Positions 8,126-14,729 of a DNA stretch of 50,923 nt are shown in pieces. How positions within the stretch are numbered: position 1 is the first letter of the stretch; each line of letters opens with the position of its first letter. The translations under genes and the position numbers were made by a program. Source of the DNA: Limnohabitans sp. (lineage in GTDB: Bacteria > Pseudomonadota > Gammaproteobacteria > Burkholderiales > Burkholderiaceae_C); contig VERE01000018.1 in the NCBI GenBank assembly GCA_018882835.1, positions 1 to 50,923 of the forward strand, given 5' to 3'. The notes below the pieces were generated by a model. It was not told the DNA's origin, did not search any database, and saw only the letters and a list, made by a program, of their open reading frames with translations.

Positions 8126-9241
8126 ATGAGCCCCTGGCATGCCGCCCAAATTGGTGACCCGGTTGATTCCATCGACACGCCTGCGCTGGTCCTGGACCTG
8201 AATGCCTTTGAGCGCAACCTGAAACGGATGGCAGATGCCTTGAAGCACAAAGGCGTTCGACTGCGGGCGCACGCAAAAAGTCACAAATGCCCAGAAATCG
8301 CCAAACGGCAGGTGGCTTTGGGCGCTGTGGGTGTGTGCTGCCAAAAGATAAGCGAGGCGGCGGTCTTTGTCGAAGCTGGCATTCAAGATGTCTTGGTGAC
8401 CAACCAGACAATGTCCGCAAACAAAGTCGCCCGGTTACTGGCCCTGGCCAAACGTGCCCGCATGGGCATTTTGGTTGATCACCTTCAGCAAGTCGCCATC
8501 TTGCGTCAGCAGGCTCAAAGCGCACAGGTGCCACTGGATGTTTATGTCGAGGTCAATGTGGGCGCCAACCGATGTGGCGCCGCACCAGGGGAAGAAGTCT
8601 TGAGGCTGGCCCGCGACATTATGGCAAGCCCGCCTTTGCGTTTTGCCGGACTGCATTGTTACCACGGGGGCGCACAGCACATGCGCTTGCCTGACGACCG
8701 CCGCAAAGCGATTGAAAGCGCCAGTGACATCGCTCGCCAAATGCGCGACACCCTCCATGAAGCTGGCATTCCCTGTGATCGCATCACGGGTGCGGGGACT
8801 GGCACCTTTTGGCTTGAGCGTGACTCGGGCATCTTTAATGAGGTTCAAGCGGGCTCTTATATTTTCATGGACCGAGATTACAGCGACAACCAACCGGGGC
8901 CAGAAGACCTTTTGTTTGAGCATGCCTTGTTTGTGCGCACCACCGTCATGAGCCATCCCACAGCAGAGCGCGCCATTGTGGACGCAGGCCTCAAAGCGTC
9001 CAGCGTTGACAGTGGCATGCCTGTGGTCTGGCAACGGCCGGACTTGAAATTTCTGAAAGCATCGGATGAGCACGGTGTTTTGCAAGTTGCGGCCTCTTCA
9101 ACACTCAAGTTGGGTGACGCCTTGATGCTGGTACCAGGCCACTGTGATCCCACGGTGAACCTTTACGACGAATTGGTCTGCGTTCGCGATGGCCATGTCG
9201 AGGCCTTGTGGCCGATCAGTGCGCGCGGCGCGCTGCTTTGA
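8126..9241 (+). CDS. PLP-dependent D-threonine aldolase / 3-hydroxy-D-aspartate aldolase-like enzyme (DSD1 family)
   Basis: A 371-residue fold-III PLP enzyme with an alanine-racemase-like barrel (about 20-255) and a C-terminal beta domain. The Schiff-base lysine is probably Lys51 in RAHAKSHKCPEIA. The metal site near the C-terminus reads PGHCDPTVN (His339, Asp341). The His-x-Asp pattern matches D-threonine and 3-hydroxy-D-aspartate aldolases, whereas D-serine-type dehydratases have His-x-Cys. It would cleave a beta-hydroxy-D-amino acid to glycine and an aldehyde, or a related substrate. The ATG has only a distant AGGAG (about 20 nt upstream), and an in-frame stop just before it excludes a longer protein. 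Confidence 0.88.
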   Translation: MSPWHAAQIGDPVDSIDTPALVLDLNAFERNLKRMADALKHKGVRLRAHAKSHKCPEIAKRQVALGAVGVCCQKISEAAVFVEAGIQDVLVTNQTMSANKVARLLALAKRARMGILVDHLQQVAILRQQAQSAQVPLDVYVEVNVGANRCGAAPGEEVLRLARDIMASPPLRFAGLHCYHGGAQHMRLPDDRRKAIESASDIARQMRDTLHEAGIPCDRITGAGTGTFWLERDSGIFNEVQAGSYIFMDRDYSDNQPGPEDLLFEHALFVRTTVMSHPTAERAIVDAGLKASSVDSGMPVVWQRPDLKFLKASDEHGVLQVAASSTLKLGDALMLVPGHCDPTVNLYDELVCVRDGHVEALWPISARGALL

Positions 9242-9263
9242 AATGAATACGAAGGACAGCCGA

Positions 9264-9566
9264 ATGCCTGCTTATTGGATTTCTCGTTGCATCGTGAACG
9301 ACCCCGTGGCCTACAAGCGCTACACCGATCAGGTTCCAGGCATCATCGCGGCCTACGGCGCCAAGGTGCTGGCTCGCGGCGGTCGGTATCAAATCATGGA
9401 AGGGCCTGAAACTTTCCATCGATTTGTGGTGCTGGAATTTCCCACCATGGAAGCGGCAGTCACTTGTTTTCAATCCGAGGCTTACACCCGGGCAGCTTCG
9501 CACCGTCGCAATGGCGGCGGGATTGTCGAGAATGTGATTGTGGAAGGTGGAGAAGCCACGGTTTAA
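9264..9566 (+). CDS. DUF1330 domain protein
   Basis: A 100-residue protein starting MPAYWISRC, the typical N-terminus of the small DUF1330 family (ferredoxin-like dimeric barrel). No biochemical role is established for the family, though its members often sit in catabolic operons. AAGGA seven bases upstream supports ATG 9264 over in-frame starts at 9189 and 9243. It ends 9 nt before the GMC oxidoreductase gene. A second, divergent copy occurs at 31651-31944. Confidence 0.88.
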   Translation: MPAYWISRCIVNDPVAYKRYTDQVPGIIAAYGAKVLARGGRYQIMEGPETFHRFVVLEFPTMEAAVTCFQSEAYTRAASHRRNGGGIVENVIVEGGEATV

Positions 9567-9575
9567 TGTGCCTTC

Positions 9576-11156
9576 ATGCAACAAGTTTTTGATTATGTCG
9601 TGTTGGGTGCAGGCAGTGCCGGTTGTGTGCTGGCCAACCGCCTGTCGGCCAGTGGTCGATATCAAGTGCTGCTGGTAGAAGCCGGCCCACCCGATCGTTC
9701 GCCCTACATACACATTCCGGCGGGGTACCTCAAGCTGATCAACCATCCCGAGCTCAGCTGGCGTTACAGTTCCGAGCCCGACCCCCAGCTGCATGGGCGC
9801 GCCATTGCTTATCCTCAAGGGCGCATGCTGGGTGGCACTGGCTCTTTGAATGGCATGCTGTATGTGCGCAGCTCTCCCGCAGAGCATGCGCGCTGGGTAA
9901 GCCAGGGCTGCGAGGGCTGGTCGTTCGAGGAAGTGCTCCCTTATTACCATCAGATTGAAAATGTGGAGGGTGCCTCGCCCCAAAATCCTCTGCCTGTCTG
10001 CTCTTTTCTAGAGCGCCATCCCTTGAGTGATGCTTTTTTGCAAGCATGCCGTGAAGCCGGGTTGCGCATCAATGATTCAATCAATGGTCCCCAGCGTGAA
10101 GGGGCGGCGGCTTTTCATCAAAATCGATTGAACCGTTTTCGCGGTGGACCTGCGCAAACCTACCTCCGACAAGCCCGTTCACGCGCCAATCTGACGGTGT
10201 GGACGGGAACCTTGGCTGAGCGGCTCATTCTGGATGGACGGCGCGCGGTGGGAGTGGCTTTGCGGGGGGGCAGTGGGTCATTCACAGTGAGGGCCAAGCG
10301 TGAAGTGATTGTGTCATTGGGCACGGTTCGATCGCCCCATCTTCTTCAGTTGTCAGGCATCGGACCAGCGGGTTTGCTGCAAGAACTGGGAATCCCTGTG
10401 CACACGGATCTGCCAGGAGTGGGCGAAAACCTGCGTGACCATTATTCGGTTCGCATTGCGAAACGGGTGCAAGGCATTCGAACCTTGAATGAGCGCACAC
10501 ACGGACTGTCATTGGCGCGAGAGTTATGGAACTACGCACTCACGGGCACTGGTTTGTTGACGCTTGGTGCCAGCACATGCGCTGCCTATGCGAAAACATC
10601 GCCAGAGCAGGTTCACCCAGATGTGGTGTTGAGTTTTGCACCAGGCAGTTTTGAGCCCGGCACGTATGACCTGGAAAAGCAGGGCGGCATGACGGTTGCT
10701 GTCTACCATTCATTTCCAGAAAGCAAAGGACATGTTCGGGCCAAGTCACGCGATCCGTCGCAAGCCCCCGCTATCACCCCAAATTATTTGCAAGCCAGCG
10801 AAGACCGGCAAGCTGTCCTGGCAGGGCTGCGATTGGCTCGCAAGATTTTGGACATGCCTGCCTTGAAGCCCTGGTGTGTTCATGAAACCATGCCCGGAGA
10901 GGACATGCAAAGCGACGAGCAATTGCTTTCGTATGCGCGAGCCAAAGGGGTTTCTGGTTACCACTTGGTGGGCACTTGTCAGATGGGGCAAGGGCATGAC
11001 ACGGTGGTCGACCCTTGCTTGCGAGTTCATGCAACACAAGGGCTGCGGGTTGTGGATGCCTCCATACTTCCCAGCGGCACCTCTGGAAACTCCAACGCTC
11101 CGACTTTGATGGTCGCAGAGAAGGGCGCTGCCATGATTTTGGCCGATGCCGATTGA
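9576..11156 (+). CDS. GMC-family FAD-dependent oxidoreductase (choline dehydrogenase-like)
   Basis: A 526-residue flavoenzyme of the glucose-methanol-choline family that oxidises an alcohol to a carbonyl. The FAD-binding GAGSAGCVLANRL is at residues 12-24, followed by QGRMLGGTGSLNGMLYVR. In the C-terminal part, SGYHLVGTCQMG supplies the catalytic His, and LRVVDASILPSGTSGNSNAPT supplies the second active-site residue (Asn). No signal peptide is visible, so it is probably cytoplasmic and passes electrons to the respiratory chain. Its substrate is presumably an intermediate of the operon's pathway. Confidence 0.94.
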   Translation: MQQVFDYVVLGAGSAGCVLANRLSASGRYQVLLVEAGPPDRSPYIHIPAGYLKLINHPELSWRYSSEPDPQLHGRAIAYPQGRMLGGTGSLNGMLYVRSSPAEHARWVSQGCEGWSFEEVLPYYHQIENVEGASPQNPLPVCSFLERHPLSDAFLQACREAGLRINDSINGPQREGAAAFHQNRLNRFRGGPAQTYLRQARSRANLTVWTGTLAERLILDGRRAVGVALRGGSGSFTVRAKREVIVSLGTVRSPHLLQLSGIGPAGLLQELGIPVHTDLPGVGENLRDHYSVRIAKRVQGIRTLNERTHGLSLARELWNYALTGTGLLTLGASTCAAYAKTSPEQVHPDVVLSFAPGSFEPGTYDLEKQGGMTVAVYHSFPESKGHVRAKSRDPSQAPAITPNYLQASEDRQAVLAGLRLARKILDMPALKPWCVHETMPGEDMQSDEQLLSYARAKGVSGYHLVGTCQMGQGHDTVVDPCLRVHATQGLRVVDASILPSGTSGNSNAPTLMVAEKGAAMILADAD

Positions 11157-11171
11157 CGCAGAAATCACCTC

Positions 11172-11573
11172 ATGAAACCGACCCTGCTGTTTGACCATTT
11201 TCAAGCGAACACCCTGATGGGCCAGCATGTGGAGGTGTTTGAGGCTTCTCTCGCGCATGCCTGGCGAACTGTTTTTGGCTTGCCTGAAAGTGCACAGCCA
11301 TACCCCGGCGAACTCTCCAGTCTGGCTTTGGCCATGGCCATGCGCGCCTACCTCACTGTGGTGTCGCCCAGACCGCCTGGCAACGTTCATGCCCGTCAGC
11401 AATTTCAAATGCACACTTTGCCGGAGATCGGTGAAACCATCACCACGCGGGTGGTGTGTGTTCGAAAAGAAATCCGTCGCGAACGACGGTATTTGGACCT
11501 CCAGGTCCACGCCTGTGGCCGGGCTGCGCGGCCTTTGTTCACGGGCGAGATGCGTTTGATATGGGCGGCCTGA
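11172..11573 (+). CDS. Hotdog-fold protein, probable MaoC-like partner
   Basis: A 133-residue protein of hotdog-like pattern (HARQQFQMHTLPEIGETITTRV, then a long strand-rich tail ending in FTGEMRLIWAA). It resembles the inactive N-terminal half of two-part MaoC or fatty-acid-synthase-type dehydratases. No hydratase D-x-N-x-x-H motif is present, so it is unlikely to be catalytic alone. It lies 3 nt upstream of an intact MaoC-type hydratase gene, so a heteromeric enzyme is likely by analogy with split R-specific hydratases. The family call is tentative. Confidence 0.65.
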   Translation: MKPTLLFDHFQANTLMGQHVEVFEASLAHAWRTVFGLPESAQPYPGELSSLALAMAMRAYLTVVSPRPPGNVHARQQFQMHTLPEIGETITTRVVCVRKEIRRERRYLDLQVHACGRAARPLFTGEMRLIWAA

Positions 11574-11576
11574 AGC

Positions 11577-11963
11577 ATGAAGTCACACCTGCCGACCGAT
11601 CTTGAGCCCGTGTCCCTGACCGTGACGCCTGCTGCGATCGAGGCGTATGCGCATTTGACGCAGGATTTCAATCCCATTCACCTGGATCCTGAGTTTGCAT
11701 CGCGCACGCCCATGGGCGGTGTGATCGCGCATGGCACGATGTCTGTGGGACTGATTTGGCGGTCCTTGGCGCAAAGTCTCCCGCCAGAGGATTTTTCAAG
11801 CGTGCGACTGGATGTCCGGTTCGTCAAACCCATCCGCTTGAAAGAAACCGTCGTGGCTGGCGGGCGACTGCAAGCAGGCGGGCAGTCCACTTATGATGTC
11901 TGGGTGCTGGGGGCGGACGATGGCGTGGAGCGCATTGTGGGCACGGCACAACTGTCTGCCTGA
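11577..11963 (+). CDS. MaoC-family (R)-specific enoyl-CoA hydratase-like protein
   Basis: A 128-residue hotdog-fold protein with an intact hydratase-2 motif: YAHLTQDFNPIHLDPEFA at 22-39, with Asp and His as the catalytic pair, followed by GGVIAHGTM. It should add water to an enoyl-CoA or a similar conjugated double bond, or remove it. It follows the hotdog partner gene by 3 nt. Its presence suggests that the operon handles a CoA thioester or unsaturated acid, although no CoA ligase is encoded in this cluster. Confidence 0.88.
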   Translation: MKSHLPTDLEPVSLTVTPAAIEAYAHLTQDFNPIHLDPEFASRTPMGGVIAHGTMSVGLIWRSLAQSLPPEDFSSVRLDVRFVKPIRLKETVVAGGRLQAGGQSTYDVWVLGADDGVERIVGTAQLSA

Positions 11964-11986
11964 AGCTATTTTCCAAAGGAGCACCT

Positions 11987-12505
11987 ATGGGGTTGCGATT
12001 TCTTGAGCATGTCTTGATTTTGACCCATGACCCAGAAGCCACCCGAGACTGGTTCTGTGACAATCTGGGGTTTCGCAGCGGTGACCATCCCGATTTTGGC
12101 TTCCCCGTCTACTGGCTCTACATCGGCGAACAGGATGTGATTCACATTGGCAAGGCGCGCCATTCAGCCCACCAAGACACTTACCTTCAAACGCCCAGCG
12201 ATCAGGCGGGAATGGACTATGCGGCAGCCGGTGCCCTGGGATCAGGCCGCATTGACCACCTGTGCCTGAACTGTGATGGCATGGGAGAGTTTGTGGAACG
12301 CCTGACCCGCCGTGGCGTCGTGTTCAGCGAGCGCAAGGCCCACAACTCCAACCTGTATCAGCTTTTCATGCGGGAGCCTGTCAATGGCATCAAGGTGGAG
12401 CTCAACTTCGCTTGGGAAGAAGCCGTCAAGTTGGGCCGAGTCCCTGCCTGGACTGACGCAGGAGAAAACACCAAGCCCGTGGCCGAGGTGAAGGCTCAGC
12501 GGTAA
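11987..12505 (+). CDS. VOC-superfamily protein (glyoxalase/extradiol dioxygenase fold)
   Basis: A 172-residue vicinal-oxygen-chelate protein with two beta-alpha-beta modules: LEHVLILTHDPEATRDWFCDNLGF, and from about residue 85 GRIDHLCLNCDGMGEFVERLTRRG. Candidate metal ligands are His8, His90 and a C-terminal Glu (VELNF). VOC proteins include glyoxalases, dioxygenases and isomerases, so the reaction cannot be named. AAAGGAG precedes the ATG. It is the last gene of the plus-strand cluster and overlaps the end of the DUF3297 gene by 10 nt. Confidence 0.85.
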   Translation: MGLRFLEHVLILTHDPEATRDWFCDNLGFRSGDHPDFGFPVYWLYIGEQDVIHIGKARHSAHQDTYLQTPSDQAGMDYAAAGALGSGRIDHLCLNCDGMGEFVERLTRRGVVFSERKAHNSNLYQLFMREPVNGIKVELNFAWEEAVKLGRVPAWTDAGENTKPVAEVKAQR

Positions 12506-12744
12506 TAAGCCTCGACTTTTCCTTTGAGCTTGAGCAGCAGGGGGTTGCCTTTTCGGTCCAGTGTTTTGCCTGCAGGAACTTTGACCCAGCCTTCGCTGAT
12601 GCAGTATTCCTCGACGTCGGTGCGTTCTTTTCCATTAAATTTGATGCCCACATCGTGCTGAAACACCTCCCGCAGGTAGTGTGGGCTGCGCGGGTCAATG
12701 GAGAGATGGTCAGGCAGGGCTGGGCGCTCAGGGGCAACGGACAT
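12496..12744 (-). CDS. DUF3297 family protein
   Basis: A small (82-residue) conserved protein recognisable by PDHLSIDPRSPHY, GIKFNGKERTDVEEYCISEGWV and KTLDRKGNPLLLKLKG, the diagnostic blocks of DUF3297. Its function is unknown; members are widespread as single-domain cytoplasmic proteins in proteobacteria. ATG 12744 gives the usual family length. A GTG at 12801 would add 19 residues. Neither start has a good Shine-Dalgarno sequence, so the start is uncertain. Confidence 0.85.
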   Translation of the reverse strand: MSVAPERPALPDHLSIDPRSPHYLREVFQHDVGIKFNGKERTDVEEYCISEGWVKVPAGKTLDRKGNPLLLKLKGKVEAYYR

Positions 12745-12870
12745 GGCAATGAATGGGAGAAAGTCTATGGGCTGGTTGGATTGTGCCTGAGGGACGCTCA
12801 CTCACGGCTAAATAAATTCAACAGAATTGGCGACCTAGTAAATATAGATAAATTTTATTATGATGCCCCT

Positions 12871-13854
12871 ATGCTGCTGGTGAAATACTTTCCGTGGGTG
12901 TGTGCGCTTGTGTTGGCGACACAGTCGCAAGGCCTTTTTGCGCAGTCCCATGCCCAGAAAAATAATTTTTCTGCGCTGACGCAAGTTGTATCTTCCACCA
13001 CAGCCAGCGCCCTGTCGGCCTCTTACCTTTCCAGCATGGTGGGCGGCATGGGGGTCTTTCGCTGGCGAATTGGCGAGGGGAATGTGCAAGACCATGGGCT
13101 GGGTGGCCTGACGGCCTCTGCCGAGGAGTCCCCCTGGAGCGTCTGGGGAACGCCTGTGCGCAGCTCCTTCGACAATAACATCGCGCCCATCACTTCGCGT
13201 GGGTATGTCTCACTGGCCATTGCAGGCCTTGAATACCGCGATGACGGGCCTTGGATGGGCGGCTTGTCCCTGTCAGTAGACAGTTTATCTGCCCAGACAA
13301 CCTACAACGCTGGCCAGCTGACAGGCCATGGCTATACCTTGGCGCCTTACCTGGTTTACCAAGCCTCACCAACGCGAGCGTTTGACTTCAGTTACGGTCG
13401 AGGCGTTTCAAACTTGAGCCATCAAAGCACAGGGGTGATCAGCCAACCCCGAGATCAGCGCATGCTGGCTTCGATGGGGGTGACGGACATTCATGAGGTC
13501 GGCAAGTCTTTGTTGATGCTGAAGGCAAGTTACAGCGTCATATCCGACAAGGTGGCCTCCTTCACCAGCAGTGACGGCACAGTGAACGATGCAACTAGCA
13601 CCAGGTTGAACCAAACCAAATTAGGCGGGCAATGGATGTACCCCATTGGCAATTTTTCGCCCTTTTTGGCCTACTACAAACTGTTGAACGATTTTTCTGC
13701 AACCGGCGGGCTATTACAGCCAAGGGAATACAGTGCGACAGGCCAATACCAACTGGGATTGAACGCATCTGCTGGCGATATCTTCGGCGCATTGGTTGCG
13801 CAGTATGAAAAAGACCGTAGGCAATTGCGCGCCTACGTAGGCATACGCTACTAG
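12871..13854 (+). CDS. Stand-alone outer-membrane beta-barrel protein (autotransporter-barrel-like)
   Basis: A 327-residue protein with a signal peptide (membrane segment about 5-19, cleavage near FAQS at 25). A serine/threonine-rich linker follows, then about 250 residues of alternating polar and aromatic strands ending in YVGIRY. A terminal aromatic residue is the mark of BAM-inserted barrels. The pattern (GYVSLAIAGLEYRDDGPWMGGLSLS, GHGYTLAPYLVYQ) resembles autotransporter translocator domains, but there is no long passenger. ATG 12871 was chosen because it exposes the signal peptide. It heads the putative cAMP operon, 23 nt before the next gene. Its function is unknown; a surface sensor or pore is possible. 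Confidence 0.8.
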   Translation: MLLVKYFPWVCALVLATQSQGLFAQSHAQKNNFSALTQVVSSTTASALSASYLSSMVGGMGVFRWRIGEGNVQDHGLGGLTASAEESPWSVWGTPVRSSFDNNIAPITSRGYVSLAIAGLEYRDDGPWMGGLSLSVDSLSAQTTYNAGQLTGHGYTLAPYLVYQASPTRAFDFSYGRGVSNLSHQSTGVISQPRDQRMLASMGVTDIHEVGKSLLMLKASYSVISDKVASFTSSDGTVNDATSTRLNQTKLGGQWMYPIGNFSPFLAYYKLLNDFSATGGLLQPREYSATGQYQLGLNASAGDIFGALVAQYEKDRRQLRAYVGIRY

Positions 13855-13877
13855 TTTTCACACAGGATGAGTTGCCC

Positions 13878-14378
13878 ATGATTCTCACAAAAGAAGTCAA
13901 AGGAAGCTTTGCTGTTGACATTGAGCATCTGCATTCCTTGGGCGTCGTCGACCCTTACTCACCCAAAAGTCTTGAGTTGTATTCCTCCGGTCAATTGAGC
14001 AGCGAGGAGCGTTTGTATTTCACCTTGTGGGGATCCTCGCAACTCAGTACGGCCTCCTTCAGCGCGCGCAAGCGTTTGGTAACCCAAGGTGAAGAGGTCC
14101 ACGCGGCCTATTTCATCGTATCGGGCAATCTGCTCGGCATCAAGGGCGAAGAAATCTTCCGGTTGGGTCCCGGCAGCGTGATTGGCCTGGCAGAGGGCGT
14201 GGGTGGCTTGCCCTACAGCATGACCGTTGTTTCGGTTGACGCTGTACAAGCGCGATTGGTTGCAATGCATAAATTGGACGGATTGTTGCCCCGAATGCCT
14301 GTAGGTTTGCGCGGCATTCTGCGTTCTGCCGTGATGAGAACCCTGGCATTGAAAGAGCCGCCGGAGGCATTGAAATGA
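13878..14378 (+). CDS. Degenerate cyclic-nucleotide-binding-like protein
   Basis: A 166-residue protein whose central part (about 63-130: RKRLVTQGEEVHAAYFIVSG and then LGPGSVIGLAEGV) follows the beta-roll of CRP-type cyclic-nucleotide domains. The phosphate-binding cassette lacks the usual FGE...R pattern: it reads VIGLAEG with no Arg after it, so nucleotide binding is doubtful. No DNA-binding helix-turn-helix is present. ATG 13878 was preferred over a TTG at 13872. Its stop overlaps the next start (ATGA), so it is translationally coupled to an intact relative and may form a complex with it. Confidence 0.75.
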   Translation: MILTKEVKGSFAVDIEHLHSLGVVDPYSPKSLELYSSGQLSSEERLYFTLWGSSQLSTASFSARKRLVTQGEEVHAAYFIVSGNLLGIKGEEIFRLGPGSVIGLAEGVGGLPYSMTVVSVDAVQARLVAMHKLDGLLPRMPVGLRGILRSAVMRTLALKEPPEALK

Positions 14379-14728
14379 ACGACTTTGAAGAGGTCAAATT
14401 TGCGCCCGGTGAAAGGTTGTTCAACGCGGGCGATGCGGCGGACAAGCTTTACTTGATTGTCAAAGGAACAGTCCAAATGCTTGACGCCAAGTCAAATCAG
14501 CCTTTTGCAGATTTGGTCGCGGGCGAGTCGTTTGGCGAGCAAGCCATGCTGCCGGGCGGCATACGAGGTGCATCGGCCCAGGCGCTGGACGAAGTTGTCT
14601 GTCTTCAAATCACGGCTGACAGCATCAAGGTTTTATTGAAGGCTCAATCGCCCATTCTCATGCCCTTGTTTGAAGCACTTATGCTGCAGCAAAGCATGCA
14701 CAACGCGTTACGCCGTAAGGTGGCTTGA
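14375..14728 (+). CDS. Single-domain cyclic-nucleotide-binding protein
   Basis: A 117-residue protein made almost entirely of one cNMP-binding domain: FAPGERLFNAGDAADKLYLIVKG, followed by the phosphate-binding cassette GESFGEQAML with Glu55 and Arg64, then RGASAQAL. These residues normally hold the ribose and cyclic phosphate. There is no helix-turn-helix or enzymatic domain, so it is a free binding module and not a CRP-type regulator. It lies 1 nt upstream of the adenylate cyclase gene. I infer that it senses the cyclase product and passes the signal on by protein contact. Confidence 0.88.
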   Translation: MNDFEEVKFAPGERLFNAGDAADKLYLIVKGTVQMLDAKSNQPFADLVAGESFGEQAMLPGGIRGASAQALDEVVCLQITADSIKVLLKAQSPILMPLFEALMLQQSMHNALRRKVA

Positions 14729-14729
14729 C

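Noticed and set aside
12655..12870. Upstream extension of the barrel gene by 72 codons
   Set aside because: It would hide the signal peptide and runs opposite the DUF3297 gene.
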